Assembly: GCF_958979055.1 (NCBI RefSeq)
Contig: NC_084896.1
Location: forward strand, 620,001 to 684,000
Direction of reading: 5' to 3'
Source: Alnus glutinosa
Lineage: Eukaryota > Streptophyta > Magnoliopsida > Fagales > Betulaceae
DNA: 64,000 nt
Both the position numbers and the translations under genes were made by a program. Below are positions 10,288-23,246 of the stretch, piece by piece. The notes below the pieces were generated by a model. The model was not told the origin of the DNA, did no database searches, and saw only the letters and a list, made by a program, of their open reading frames with translations. The first letter of the stretch is position 1. Each line of letters starts with the position of its first letter.

Positions 10288-13200
10288 TTAATTTCTAGTG
10301 ACTCCAAGTAATGCTCGTAACTTGCTAAAAATCTCATTCTTTAGGGGCTTTGTAAAAATATCCGCAACTTGATCATGAGTCTTCACAAACTTGAGTTGTA
10401 CCTCCTTGGCAATACATTCTCTAATAAAATGATTCCTCGTGTCAATGTGTTTGCTCCGATCATGGAATACCGGATTTTTCGCCAATGCAATTGCCGACTT
10501 GTTGTCAACAATAATTTCCGTAGCATCCTCTTGTGGCATGTGTAGCTCTTTCAACAATTTCCTCAACCAAATTGCATGACAAACACTTGATGTAGCGGCA
10601 ACATATTCAGCTTCACATGTTGAAAGTGTCACAATTGGTTGCTTTTCAGAACTCCAAGTAAATACCGAACTCACAAAATAAAAAACAAATCCAGTTGTGC
10701 TCTTTCTATCATCTACATATCCACCCCAATCACTATCACTATAACCCACAAGTTTAAATTCAATAGAGGATGGATAAAGTAGACCAAAATCAATTGTACC
10801 TTTGACATAACGAAGAATTCTTTTAGCCACCTTAAAATGAGTTGTGGTAGGTGATTCCATATAGCGACTAACAAGCCCAACTCCATAGAGAATATCCGGC
10901 CTTGTGCATGTCAAATATCTCAAACTTCCAACTAAACTCTTGAAGATTGTTGGATCCACCCTTTCTCCTTCTTCGTGCTTTGACAATTTAATCCCACATT
11001 CTACTGGAGTGCTAACATGTTTGCAATTGTTCATCTTGAACCTTTTGAGCATTTCCCTTGCGAAACTTCCTTGAGAAATAAAAATTCCTTTCTTCATTTG
11101 CTTTATACTTCAATTCCAAGATAATAGGACATGAGGCCAATATCTGTCATTTCGAATTCTTGAGTCATTGCTTTCTTGAAATCCTCGAACATACTTGGAT
11201 TGTTGCCTGTAAAAATTAAATCATCCACATACAAGCAAACAAGCAAAATATTTCCATTTTCACACACCTTAGCATAAAGAGCATATTCATGAGGACATTT
11301 GGTGAAGCCATTCTTTTGAAAGTAGTTATCAATTCTACTATTCCATGCCCTTGGTGCTTGTTTTAAGCCATATAGCGCCTTTTTCAATTTCAAGACTTTC
11401 TCCTCATCCCCTTTGATGACATAGCCCATAGGTTGTTCAATATAAATTTCTTCTTCAAGAATTCCATTCAAGAAAGCGGATTTTACATCCATTTGATAAA
11501 TCTTCCATTTATTTTGAGCCGCAAGAGAAATTACCATCCTTATGGTTTCCAACCGTGCAACAGGAGCAAAATCTTCACCATAATCAATGCCGGGTCGTTG
11601 GCTATAACCCTTGGCAACCAACCTTGCTTTGTATCTCTCGATTTCTCCTTTAGCATTCTTTTTTGCCTTGAACACCCACTTAACTCCAATGGGTTTTTGT
11701 TCTTTTGGAATAGTCGTCAACTCCCATGTGTTGTTCTTTTCAATTGCTTTGATTTCCTCATCCATGACATTTCTTCAAAACCTATTGGTTCACAATCCGC
11801 AAAATGACAATAAAGAGTTAGATCATCATTTAAATTCTCTGTTACCTCATAGAGTTCTTAGAGACTTCTCATGTGTGGTGGCATTTCACGTGAACTTCCT
11901 CTCGAAGATGATGACGACGGTGTACTAGAATTTGTTGTTGATAGAGAAGGTGTAGTAACCTCTTCGTTTCTTGACTCTTCTTCTTCTTCTTCTTCAAGAA
12001 AAGGAAAGAAATCATATTTTTCTTCCTCTTGAGTGCTCCAATCCCAAAAATCTTCTTCATCAAACTCCACATCTCTACTAATAACAATTTTGCCGGAATT
12101 TGAATTGTAAAGCTTGTAGCCTTTAGAACTTAAGTCATAGCCAATGAAAATGTACCTCTTGCTTTTATCATCAAGCTTGGACCGCTCTTGATCCGGTACG
12201 TGTGTATAGCCAATGCTTCCAAAAACTCGCAAATGAGAGACACTTGGCTTTCTTCCGCTCGATGCTTCTTGTGGTGTTTTGTTCCATAGGCTTTTTGTAG
12301 GATAACGGTTTGATAAATATACAGCACAATCAACAGCTTCCGCCCAAAATTCTTTAGGCATTCTCTTTGTCTTCAACATGCTTCGAGCCATATTGAGAAT
12401 TGTCCTATTTTTTCTTTCAACAACACCATTTTGTTGTGGCGATCTTGGAACCGTTAAAGGACGACGAATTCTATTTGCTTCACAAAATTCTTTAAATTCA
12501 TTAGATGTGAATTCGCCTCCTCTATCGGATTTCAAGGATTTAATACAATAACCACTTTGTTTTTCTACAAAGACTTTGAATTTTTTGAAAACTTCAAAGA
12601 CTTGAGACTTTTCCTTAAAAAAATAGACCCAAGTTTTTCTACTAAAGTCATCAATGAAAATGAGGAAGTAACGGTTTTTACCGAATGAAGATGGCTTAAT
12701 TGGTCCACAAACATCCTCATGAACAAGTTGAAGCGGCTCATTTGCTCTTATAGTAGATTCTTTTGGAAAGCTTTTCCGGAATTGTTTACCAACAAGACAT
12801 CCTTCGCAAAGTTGATCCGGTTGATTAATGGAAGGCAAGCCATTCACCATCTTCTTTTGTGCCAACAATTTTAATCCGCCAAAATTTTTCATGTCCAAAC
12901 CTCAAATGCCAAAGCCAAGATGAATCTTTCAAACAAGTCTTGAGACATTTAGCTACATCCGTTTGAATAATTAATAAAAACATTCTATTGCTTGTCATGG
13001 GACCTTTGGCTATCAAATTCTTCTTTTCATCTCTTAGTAAAAGACTACGATTTTTCATATGAATTTCATAGTCTTTTTCCAAGAGTTGTCCCAAGCTCAA
13101 AATATTACTTTTCATACTTGGAACAAAATAAACATTTGTAATAAATTGATGTTCTCCATTTTTCAAGCGAATTAAGATTGTACCTTTCCCTTTTATTGGA

Positions 13201-13450
13201 ACTTTAGACAAGTCTCCAAAAGTCACATTCCCGCTCACCGATTCATCAAGCTCCACAAACTTGTTTTTGTCTCCACACATATGGTTGCTTGCCACGTTAT
13301 CAAGATACCATGAGTTCTTTTCTCCTCTTTCTTCTCCTTTATAAGCTAGCAACAAAGTGGGCTCTGCTTTCTCATTTTCAGCATAATTAACTTTCTCTTC
13401 AACATTGTTAGTATGGCTTTGACACTCCTAAGCATAATGACCATATTTTT
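10288..13450 (-). pseudogene. Copia-1 pol: protease, integrase, RT, RNase H, with frameshifts
   Basis: In order on the minus strand: a protease-like block with WYLDNVASNHM, where the usual catalytic DSG is DNV (about 13300); a GAG-pre-integrase block WLWHLRFGH; the integrase core (VHEDVCGPIKP, SDRGGEF, PQQNGVVERKNR) to about 11860; RT (VKWVFKAKKN, LYVDDLIFTGN) at 11765-11103; and RNase H (CEAEYVAATSSVCHAIWL, DIFTKPL) at 11097-10288. A frameshift lies near 12895, a deletion near 11770-11800, and extra bases with a stop at about 11103 between RT and RNase H. The catalytic YVDD is kept. Not autonomous. Confidence 0.9.
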
Positions 13451-13660
13451 GGCAATTATAACATTTAACTTGAGATTTATCATACCTTCTTCCGTATTGC
13501 TTCAAATTATTTCCTCATCCTCGTCCTCGTCCTCTTGATGCTTGACCTCTCTCTTCGTAATTGAAACTATTACGTCCGCCTCTTCCTCTTCCTCTTCCTC
13601 TACCACGGCCACGGCCTCGTCCAGGTCCATGTCCACGTCCTTGACCTTGTCCCCTTTGAC

Positions 13661-14344
13661 TCATTTCCTATTCTTCTTCTTTATCTTTGAAACAAATCTT
13701 TGTAGCAAGAACTTGTTCCAATGACCTTCTTTCTTTTTGTTGAGCCTTTCTTCATGGGCTTGAAGAGATCCCATGAGTTGATCAATACTCATGGTTTCTA
13801 AATCTTTTGACTCTTCAATAGCAACAACGATATAGTCAAATCTTTGTTGCAAGGAACGAAGGATCTTTTCAATGACACGAACATCCTCTAATCTTTCTCC
13901 ATATCTCTTCATTTGATTTACTATGGCCAACACCCTTGAAAAATAATCCGCAATCAACTCGGATTCTTTCATTTGCAAAACTTCAAATTCGCCTCTTAAC
14001 GTTTGAAGGTGAACTTTCTTCACGTTATCAACTCCTTGACGAGAGTTTGTGAGAATCTCCCATGCTTGCTTGGAGGTGGTTGCATTCGCCACCTTCTCGA
14101 ACATAGCCTCATCCAAACATTGATAAATGAGGGTGAGAGCTTGTTGATCCTTCTTTCGAAGTTTCTGCAAAGCCTCTCTTTGATTAGGACTCAAAGGAGC
14201 TTCATCACTAGGCTCACCGTAGCCTTTTTCTACAATCTCCCAAGTTTCTTGCAATCCAAGCAATGCCTTCATACGAATGTACCAATTATCAAAATTGTCT
14301 TTTGAAAGGTGAGGGAATTGAAATGGAAAGGTTGAATTGGCCAT
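13661..14344 (-). pseudogene. Copia-1 gag (UBN2 type), partial
   Basis: Starts [20 protein letters not shown] and continues through the UBN2 gag core ([49 protein letters not shown]). The frame closes at 13661. Downstream an RG-rich linker and a CCHC knuckle (CYNCQKYGHYA then ECQ) lie near 13640-13430, but with a stop in the RG tract and another inside the knuckle. Gag would package the RNA in virus-like particles. As it stands no complete gag-pol can be made. Confidence 0.85.
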
Positions 14345-14366
14345 TTCTCTAGGATCAATAAGCTGT

Positions 14367-14378
14367 GCTCTGATACCA
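14367..14378 (-). other. Primer-binding site, initiator tRNA-Met type
   Basis: The minus strand reads TGGTATCAGAGC just inside the 5' LTR, the usual copia match to the 3' end of initiator tRNA-Met. Confidence 0.9.
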
Positions 14379-14381
14379 GTT

Positions 14382-14767
14382 TGTTGGAAATTGGAAACCA
14401 CACATACACTAAGAGAGAGAATGAAAAGGAAGAGAGACAATATATTGATAGAGGACTTTGTATACTTTTATTCAACTTGATTAAAAATAACTTGCTTACA
14501 TGGGTATTTATAAGATACAAATGACCCTTCTAACTTCTTCACATTAACTCCATTCATTTACATCTCAAATAACTCCCATGTAACTCCTATGTAACATAAC
14601 TCTTAAACACTCAAAAGACACAACCTCTTCAAGTCACTTAATTAGTAACTTACAAGAATAAGAAAAGACTCAAAGACACAATCTCTTCAAGTCACTTAAT
14701 TAGTAACTTACAAGAATAAGAAAAGACTTAAATAAATGTTACTAAAAATTAAGTTTATTATTCAACA
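14382..14767 (-). repeat. Copia-1 5' LTR
   Basis: Starts TGTTGGAAATTGG and ends TTATTCAACA on the plus strand. The element reads leftward from here. A primer-binding site follows at 14367-14378. Confidence 0.93.
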
Positions 14768-14772
14768 TAAAA

Positions 14773-15860
14773 TGTACGATATTAGAACAAAAGGCGATAT
14801 CTTTCATCATTTCTTGACCTTCCTTAAATGTCTGAAGTAGATAAATCTAAAGATTAAGGATAATAATAATCTTATTAATCATTTTAATTTTTGGTATTAG
14901 TTTGTTCCTTCAGTCTCTTTCCATACATTTTTCATCTACTTTACGTGATTCTTTTGCTCTAAGTAGATGAACCTAGTTGCCAATCATCCTTGTTGAGTTC
15001 TCAAATTACATCATAGGTTTTACGTTTGAGCTGGGCTTGCTTCCTGTTATTGAATATAGACGGTCAGGGCATTTCCAAGCATTACTAGAGGTTTGTGTTA
15101 AAAATAGTGGGTTTTAAGATGTCTTGTTATTGAGTAACAGACTAACAGGATGCAAGCTGGTCTCGTTATGAATTTAAGCTCCTCCGGCTCCATGTCCTCA
15201 TAAATGCATAAAACTCAACATCTTCATATCAGTTTAATTACTCATTCATCAAGACACGCCATCTCGACTGCATTTATTTTCTTGATGTGAACTTCGATTA
15301 CTTCATTGTTTCAGGTAATCCACAAGGCTCTGTCATTCTTAAATCACAAGATATGGGGAAACCATGAATCCGATACTAATAAATTCCTCATTCACCAGAT
15401 TATTACCCCGACATCTTCATAAAATTTCAAATATTACACCTCCTAGAAGATAACAAAGATGATACTCTCATTTGTAAAGAAGAAATATTTTTCACTCTTT
15501 TAGTGTGAAGTAGATAAGGATGGACAAGATATATTATTCTGCGAAAGTAAAATAGGAAATTGCCGACATCAAATAAATATTAAGTGATTAAGCAGTCCAT
15601 TTTCTTACATTAAAAAAAATAAATAAAGTATTAGACACGAGAACACACACCATTTAAAAGAAAAAGAAGTTACACATACAGTAAATCTTTCAAGGAAGCA
15701 GATCAGAGATTCATTAGCAAACAAAGCAATGTAGCAGCTGATCTTATCCGACGAACAAATAACCATAACAAAAAATTTAGAAGATTTGGTAAGAAACCAA
15801 AAACCAGAGAAGCAAATCAAACCCATAAGTGGAAAGTGAAAATAAAAGAGACCCACTGAC
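14773..15860. other. Probable intron or intergenic sequence, no gene seen
   Basis: AT-rich, without coding blocks, repeats or terminal motifs I recognise. If the DeSI-type gene model is right, this is the part of its 5'-UTR intron upstream of Copia-1. Confidence 0.4.
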
Positions 15861-16165
15861 CTCAATGCAGAGAGCATCCACTAGAGAGTGAAGGAAATGC
15901 AACCACCAAAATACAAAGCAGCCATTTTCAGAGCAGAGAGGGCTTCTGAAAATGAAGAAGCAATGCGTGTGCCTGAAACCCACACATTGTCTTTAGTCCT
16001 TCTGTCAGACAAAGATAAAACGAAAGCACCGGGAAGCACAGAAACTGCTGCCCCTTTTGAGGCCCAACGAGGAAAGAGAAGGACACAAAGGGAGAAGAAT
16101 AATAAAGCTCTGGTAGCTAAAGTTGAAAGTGAAAACCGTGAAAGTATCCTGTCTCTTTCTCTCAA
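15861..16165 (-). other. Possible 5'-UTR exon of the DeSI-type gene
   Basis: About 300 bases here have clearly higher GC than the flanks. On the minus strand they end in ctgcattgag before gtcagtggg, a good splice donor. No conserved protein is encoded in any frame. The DeSI-type coding exon at 9718 starts with UTR after a splice acceptor, so an upstream non-coding exon is expected on this strand, and this is the nearest candidate. The link is inference. Overlapping open frames on both strands look accidental. Confidence 0.3.
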
Positions 16166-16189
16166 TTTGACTGACTTCCTTTAAAATAA

Positions 16190-17433
16190 AAATAAAATAA
16201 ATAAATAATTATCTATATAAAAAAAATTATTATTATTTTTTTTGACTGACTTGCTTTATGAGTCAATAATTAATAAATCTTTCGATTTTGGTTTCTCTTA
16301 AGACTTAAGATTCAATTTGGTATGAGTGAAAATGATTTACAACACTAAATTGTTAGTCATTATTATGAAAAATTAAAGGCGGAGATGAATTTTGTGAAAC
16401 ATTATATATATAAGCCATCTATGTTGTTATAGAATATTAATTTAAATAATTAACTTCATCATTTTTATTAGCTTAATTTTTTGTAATAAGTATAATACCA
16501 TGTGAATATAGTATGAAAGTCGAGGTCATCAATTTGAATTATATTTTTATTTCAGTTAAATATTCTATACATAAAGTATTACTTATTGAGAAAAAGTTTT
16601 GTCTAAAAATATTATTGAATAAATACAGAAAATATGACGGCAAAAAGAAATTAGAATTACAATGCTCGATTGCAACGACAATATCTTTAAAGCGTATTTT
16701 GTCTCATTTTTAAGTGCTAAATGATTTGATGACAAAATATTTCTCAAATGTATGAAGTTTAAATATTATTTTTAGAATAACATTTTTTAGAGTAACAAGA
16801 AACACTATGGAAATAATAACACATAATAGATTTCATAATTATTTGAAAAACTCAAAATAATTATTATATTATTTAAAAATTTAAATAAATTTAACAAGTT
16901 TGAAACAACACGTGAAAATGATGTATTTAAATATTAATTCAAAGGATTAGATCAACAATTTTCTATCGGCTTAACTTTTTTTTTTTTTTTTATGAGTAAT
17001 TATTTAATAATATCAATGCTTTTTGAGATGAGTGTCTATTGAATACTATATATTTTATTTTATTTTATTTTTATGTGGTGATTTGATTTATTTATTTATA
17101 TAACCAGTCTTCAGTCCAAAATTTCAAAGAAAGGAAAGAGTTACATATCATAGTCCATTTCATATGGTCTCTAGCTAGTGGACTACATTTAAGCACAGAA
17201 AATAATGTTACAATATTTAAACAACATTTTCTGCATTTTAAGATTTAAACTACCCACTTCGGTTAAAAATTAACATGCTGTTAATTAGTCGAGACAAAAG
17301 GAATATTGGGCTCTTTGTAATTAATTTTTTTTTTTGAAAAATTTAAAAAAAAAAAAAAAAAAAAATTAAAGAGGAGATCGAGATTCAATTCAATTAGTTT
17401 GTACAATTAAGTTTTAAAAAAAATCAACAACTT
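16190..17433. other. AT-rich intergenic stretch
   Basis: No coding similarity on either strand. Only homopolymer runs (for example T at about 16978-16990, A at 17345-17365) and short AT repeats are seen. Confidence 0.5.
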
Positions 17434-17564
17434 ACAATAATATACTTTATTTCACGGGATGACAGCATTGCTTTTGATGATTTTTATTTTTTATTTTTAT
17501 TTTTAAAAATTAATTGATTACTAATATATTGATTTGCTTTGTCCGTATGTGTAGATTGTAGCAA

Positions 17565-17567
<3 letters not shown>

Positions 17568-17641
<74 letters not shown>

Positions 17642-17818
17642 TAATGATTCAATGCCACCTAAATATACAACTTCTCACCACCTTGCCTATGTGGCAAGGT
17701 GGTCCCCCACTACTTTTTGAGTTTTTTTATTTTTTAAAAATAAATTAAAGTGGGGGACCACCTTGCCACATAGACAAGGTGGTAAAAAGTTGTATATTTA
17801 GGTGGTAGTGAATCACTA

Positions 17819-17876
<58 letters not shown>
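17568..17876. repeat. (TA)n microsatellite split by a MITE
   Basis: Alternating TA runs of about 70 bases (17568-17638) and 55 bases (17822-17876) flank a foldback element, as if a TA-targeting MITE had landed in one TA tract. Confidence 0.9.
17641..17820. mobile_element. Foldback MITE, about 180 bp
   Basis: Arms of about 70 bases (17643-17710 and 17750-17819) are near-perfect inverted repeats around a 40-base T/A-rich loop. They contain gccacctaaatatacaac and ccaccttgcc...gtggcaaggtgg, the latter a second palindrome inside each arm. The TA flanks would suit a Tc1/mariner- or Harbinger-type MITE, but in a TA repeat the duplication cannot be proved. Confidence 0.85.
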
Positions 17877-17879
<3 letters not shown>

Positions 17880-17927
17880 CTTGTCTGGGTTCAACTCTCG
17901 AGAGTTGCGATAAGCTTAACAACCGAT

Positions 17928-20900
17928 TTTGTTTTGTTATTTATTTATATATTTTTTTTCTTTTGGATGAAACAAATTTTTTTATAAGAGTTCAACCAAC
18001 TATACACGCTAGTAAACATTAGCCCAAAAACCTCAAACATAGGACACTATACAGAACGACCTATACAATCATTACTACAGGAAAACAACAAACCTATATC
18101 AACAACTTTTGTAAATTCTAATTAATTACAAACTTTATACATTTATCTAGTTTCTTAAAAGATCTATTAGCAAGGATTTGGGTGCGAACTTCTCATGTAA
18201 TCTGTTTAACAATAGCCTCCTCTGTGCATTTCTTTGTTGCATAGATGATAAATGCATGCATCTAAACAAAGTTTACCAAGACTAGCCTGTAAACCTTTCC
18301 CGGAGTGTAGAAATGCTCCAAGCGATAACATTCTTCCATTTAGATGGAATGTCAGTGAAGAGGCACGCATACATCAGTGTCCTCCATATCCTCAAACTAA
18401 ATCCGCACTTAAAAAAAAAGATGCTCCTAACTTTCATGACAAGCATGACAAAACAAACAAAACACATTACCAGTATACTCCTAACTACTCATACGATATT
18501 TAGTCATTATAGCCTCTCTAAAAACCAACCATAGAAAGAAAGAATGTCGAGGGATGGCTAGAGGGTGTCAAACCAGCTTCTACCACGTAACAATCGGAGT
18601 TTAACTTGCAACTGATCCCAAGTAGCTGCACAAGAATAAACACCATTGGGAGAATACCAAACAGCCAAGTCCGCACTTCCAATAAGAATCTCAGGTAGCC
18701 TACATTGGATTTTCACAATAGAATTGGACCGAGCAAATAGCTAGTACCAATCCCTACCATTAATGATCTTAGACACCTTAGCATCAAGGGGAATACCTGA
18801 GTCATGCATTGCACAAAAGCCAAAACAATCCAACAGAAAGCCAGCAGGATGCCACTTATCATGCCAAAAGAAAATTTGAGAACCACTCCCTACTTTGAAG
18901 CTAAAAAATTGTTTAGCAATATTTTGAAGTTTCATCAACTTCTTCCAACACCAAGAGCAATCATTGGGGATAGAAACCTGCCAAAAGCTCTTCCCTTTGA
19001 GCCTACTCTCTTCTATTCAGGCCACTCAAAGAGATCCAGCTTTGGTAAGGAGAGTCCAAATATACTGCAAAATAGAAACATTATTCCATACTTCCAGATT
19101 TTTGATACCTAACTCACCTCCACGTTTATGATTACAAAGCTTATACCAGGAGACTTTAGCATGCGCCGTAAGCATCTTTTCCACCCCACAAGAAGCGATT
19201 AAATTTCTGTTGAAGAAGAAAAATAACCCTTTTAGGCAAAATAAAGACTTTAGCCCAATAAACTTGCATACTAAGCAAAACAGAGGGTACTAGTTGGAGT
19301 CTTCCAGCAAAGGACAGATTCCGAGCTAACCAGGAATCAATACGACCAGCAATTTTGGAGACCAAAACATCATAATCAGTTGCTGTCAGCCGCTTAGAAA
19401 GAAGGGGAACTACAAGATACCGAATAGGCAACTTCCTTTCATGCATGCGCAGAAAATTCAGAATATCATTTTTAACCCCCAAGTGAACTCCTCCAAAGAA
19501 CATCGAACTCTTAGCCGGATTTGCCTTCAACCCAGCCAGCTCTTCAAACTCCTGAAGAACATCTTTGATGACTTTAATAGAATCACAAGAAGCAGAAGAG
19601 AATATAAGGAGGTCATCCGCAAAGCATAAATGAATAAGCTTTATGGAACTACACTTCGGATGAAAATCAAAAAGAGGGTTATGAATAACAGCCTCCTCCA
19701 ACAATCGGGATAAACCCTCCATAGCAATCACAAAAAGATAGGGAGAGAGCGGGTCTCCTTGTCTAAGCCCTTTCCTACCTTTAAAGTAGCCCACCAATGT
19801 TCCATTGAGAGCAAGAGTGAATCTAGGAGAAATAATACGTACACTCTTTAACCTAATTAACATAGACAATAGGAGCACCAAGGCAACCCAAGCAATGCAA
19901 AACATAGTCCCAATTAAGGGAATCATAAACTTTCATTAAGTCAATCTTGAGAGTGCAACGATCCTTACCCACTGTTCTATGATAGTTGCATGCTAGATGT
20001 TGAGCAAGCAAAATATTCTCCACTATACTTCTCTTAGGAACAAAAGCACATTGATTAGAGCTAATTACCTCATCTAGACAGGCCACCAATCTGTTGGCCA
20101 GAATCTTTGTAATACATTTTTGTAGACCAAGTTAGAACAAGAAATTAATGGGCCTAAAATCCCTCATAGAAGTAGCATTCTTTTTCTTAGGGACAAGGGC
20201 TATAATTGTAGAGTTGGTCTCCTTAAGCAACCTACCCAAAGAGAAGAACTCCATAATAGCATCATAGACATCCTCCCCCACAATAGGCCAAGCTTGCTGA
20301 AAAAACCCCGCAGGAAACCCATCAGGACCCGGGGCTTTGGTTCTATTCATAGAGAGAATAACTTGTTGAATCTCATCTTTAGTCACCCGAGCTTGCATAC
20401 GCTCAACACAAGAAGGAGAGAGCTTCTTACGGAACAAATTAGCAACTTTATTAGCCTTCACGTGAGTGAATTTATGAGAAGTATGCTCAAGGAGATTCTA
20501 GTAATAGTCTAAAGCAATGTCTTTAATACGCTGCGTATCAGTGACCCTATTCCCCTCAACATCCAATAAGACCTTAATTATATTAGAGGAATTCTGAGCT
20601 TTAACCACCTTGTGGAAAAAAGTTGTATTTCCATCTCCTAAATTCAACCAATTATTCCGAGACTTCTGCTTTAAAAAGTTCTCTTCAGCAGCTATGATAG
20701 AAATCAAAACATGCAAACATTCTCTTTCTTTTTGAAGCCAAGTAGTGTCTCCATGAGAAGAGAGAAATGCAACCTGAGCAACAGCCAACTCCCGCCTAAT
20801 TGGAGTCATTCTCTGTCCCAAACCCCCAAAAACCTCCAAATTTTTAACCTTTAAAATTTGCTTCACAGTCTTAAGCTTATAATAGAGCCTAAACATAGAA

Positions 20901-21124
20901 TAACCTTCTACATTGATACTCCAACCTTCTGCAATCCAATCCAATCCAAGAATTGAGGATGATTAGCCCAAAAATTAAAAAATTTAAAAGGCTTTGAGCC
21001 ATAGCTAATGAATTGCTGCACAAAAACAAAAATTAGAGAATGATCCGACACTCCCCTCTCCAAAAATTCCACAGTAGTGTTGCCAAAGTGTTGAAGCCAC
21101 TCCAAATTAGAAAGAGCTCGATCC
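17928..21124 (-). mobile_element. 5'-truncated LINE (L1-type) with RT and zf-RVT
   Basis: Minus-strand ORF2 remains run from about 21126 to 18240. They begin with the very end of the endonuclease (DRALSNLEW, VSDHSLI), then a linker. The reverse transcriptase follows (APGPDGFPAGFFQQAW, CAFVPKRSI, RQGDPLSPYLFVIAMEGLSR, catalytic FADDLLIFS, WLARNLSFAGRLQLV) and a zf-RVT tail. At least four frameshifts or stops split it (near 20500, 20135, 19855 and 19155). The 3' end is T/A-rich at about 17930-17960. A 7-bp target duplication, AACCGAT (17921-17927) against AACTGAT (21125-21131), matches the empty site in copy A at about 4440. Most of the endonuclease is missing, typical of abortive reverse transcription. 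Confidence 0.9.
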
Positions 21125-21559
21125 AACTGATCTTCTTCTTCTCAAACGGGTGACAAAGCGGATTAAAAAAAATTGATAGAATTTTTTTATAAATTGGATG
21201 GTAAGAAATTTATTTTTAATCCAATCTTGAAAAATGTTGTGTACATGTCATTTAGCATGTGACAATTTTTTAAAGCATTAATAAAAAAAAAAAAAAAAAA
21301 AAAAAAATTCACATGCTCAAAAGACATATTACACTTTTAATTTAGATATTGGATTAAAAGAACTATTACAACCCAATATATATAAAAAAAAAAATATTTT
21401 CTTTAAAAATTGTGAGAATTTATTTTATAGTTCAAATTTTATTTTAATATATTAATTATGCCGTGACATGATAATACACAGTTTAAAACCAAGAAATATG
21501 CTATTCATTACATTTTGGATCACAATTAATGTCAAAAACATGCAACAAAGAATCTTGCA

Positions 21560-22085
21560 TGGTACCTACTCCTGGCCTCATGACCCACTGGTACAATCAA
21601 TTTTCTAGTCATGATTTAATTGTGTGTGTGTGCATGAGAGAGAGAGAGAGATGCCCCTTTACGGCTTTTGCCTCCATTAAAGTTGGGGTGGTAAAAAAAA
21701 AAAAAACTCCAACAATATGATATCCAATGAAGATGATTTTCGATCGAGCCGCCTCTACCTTTAAAAAGTCGAAGTTAAAATTGGGTTAGCATCGAAGATA
21801 GAGATCTACATCTTCGCTAGCATCATTAATTGTCTTCGTCGATCAAAGACGAGGAGATTGTCTCTTCGTTTTCGTGCAAGATTCGTCTTCATCGAAGTGA
21901 AAGATTCGAGAGAGCACGTACAAAGAGGCAGAGAGAACAAGCTATATAGCTAGGCTCAAAATGCAAACTAATTTATAGCTTCTTCAAAACGATGTCGTTT
22001 ATAATTGTTTTTTAAAAAAAAAAATTAAAAAAATAAAGTCAGGTTGGGTTGGAAAAGTTGGAAACATGAAAGGGTTTCCAACGCG
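21560..22085. other. Block unique to copy B of duplicated segment 2
   Basis: About 500 bases without a counterpart in copy A. They contain a short (GA)n at 21637-21650, an A run at 21693-21705 and a tcttcg/cgaaga-rich stretch at 21730-21920. No terminal repeats or coding region recognised. Confidence 0.5.
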
Positions 22086-22350
22086 TACACTAATTCGGTA
22101 GTAAAAAAAATATATAGTTTGCTTTTAAATCAGACAAAAGTGTTCGTACGTACTTAATTAATTAAGATTTTTCACTAAGTTCAAATTTGTGTTATCAGTT
22201 CGAACTGAGAATTAATTACCGGTTCAAACTAGAATAGACAATGTAAGAAGCAATTTCAAGTCAAGCAAAACCTTCAGTTTCAAGTGCCGTCCTAAGTGAA
22301 GTACTTCGAACTGGCCGGAGACTTTGAAATGTGGCAGAGAAGATGTCGTC

Positions 22351-23246
22351 CTTAATTAAAAAAGGTGTCAAAATACTTCCAAACAACTATAATTAGTGGG
22401 AGAAGCCATGACAAGGTAATTGGTTTGTTTCTTTTTATATAGTTTATCCTAATAACAATTTCCTTAGCAATTGCCTTTTTCTTTTTCTTTTTTTCTTTTT
22501 TTGCATTAAAATATCCTCAACAACTGCGATTAATTTGTTCATAGCCACAATAAATTTCTTTATCTGACATCTCTCGTTCTCTCTTATAAAGATACATATT
22601 TAAATAATTATGTGTGTATAATTCTGATGTTTGCGACTTCACACTATATAAGGCCAAGTTGATTTCACTAATTTCAATTTGATGAGATCATACCACTTCA
22701 AATCTTATTATAGTTAACAGCCAGTATTGTATTCTTGAGTGAAATGGATAGAAATTAGCTACATGTGCTTCTCACAACACATGGTTTATTCAACATTCTT
22801 TCTTATAAAGCTCATAGCAACACGGAGGGTTTCTCACAAACACAGATTAGGAACAACACAAAATAGATCAAGGAAAAAAGAAAGCAAAGAGAAATCTTGT
22901 GTTAATTTAGAGTTTCATCGAAATAACGACAAGAATTGGTTGAACCAAAGTCTTTCTAATCTTGGTAAAGTCTCACCACTAAAAGAGAGGAAGAATTGCA
23001 CCTCGAAGAAAACATTTTTTTTTTCAATGTCATAATCTGTTCCCATTAGAGCAAGTACAAAAGAACATTTAAAGACTCACTGACAAAACTCTAACCCTAA
23101 TTTGACTGCCTGTGGGCCAATCCCATTATTGAATTATAAATTAATACAACTCTTAAAAATAACCCTAACTCTAATTTGATTGACTTGAAGCCGAGCCCAT
23201 TCTTTTTTCTCATCCGGATCCTGCATCAATAGGCTTAACTAAAGAA
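22351..23246. other. Intergenic region 3' of the TNL gene
   Basis: No gene supported. The plus-strand frame at 22739-23035 has no recognisable domain. This includes the presumed 3' UTR of the TNL gene, whose stop codon is at 23247. Confidence 0.45.

Larger units (their letters stand above)
9889..14767 (-). mobile_element. Ty1/copia LTR retrotransposon, Copia-1
   Basis: Two 386-bp LTRs (9889-10274 and 14382-14767) flank gag and pol in copia order. The 5-bp target-site duplication TAAAA is exact on both sides (9884-9888 and 14768-14772). The LTRs differ at roughly a dozen positions by eye, about 3 percent, so the insertion is not very recent. Coding is broken by several stops and frameshifts. 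It separates the DeSI-type exon from a possible upstream 5'-UTR exon at 15861-16165, so it probably sits in an intron of that gene. Confidence 0.95.
17434..22350. repeat. Duplicated segment 2, copy B (partner 4267-5416), with three insertions
   Basis: Same order as copy A, but interrupted by a (TA)n/MITE block (17568-17876), a LINE (17928-21124) and about 500 bases without a counterpart (21560-22085). The collinear parts are 17434-17560, 17876-17927, 21125-21560 and 22085-22350. Confidence 0.8.

Noticed and set aside
15605..16184. Open frames on both strands around 15.6-16.2 kb as protein genes
   Set aside because: No recognisable domain in any frame; the stretch is better explained as a non-coding 5' exon, if anything.
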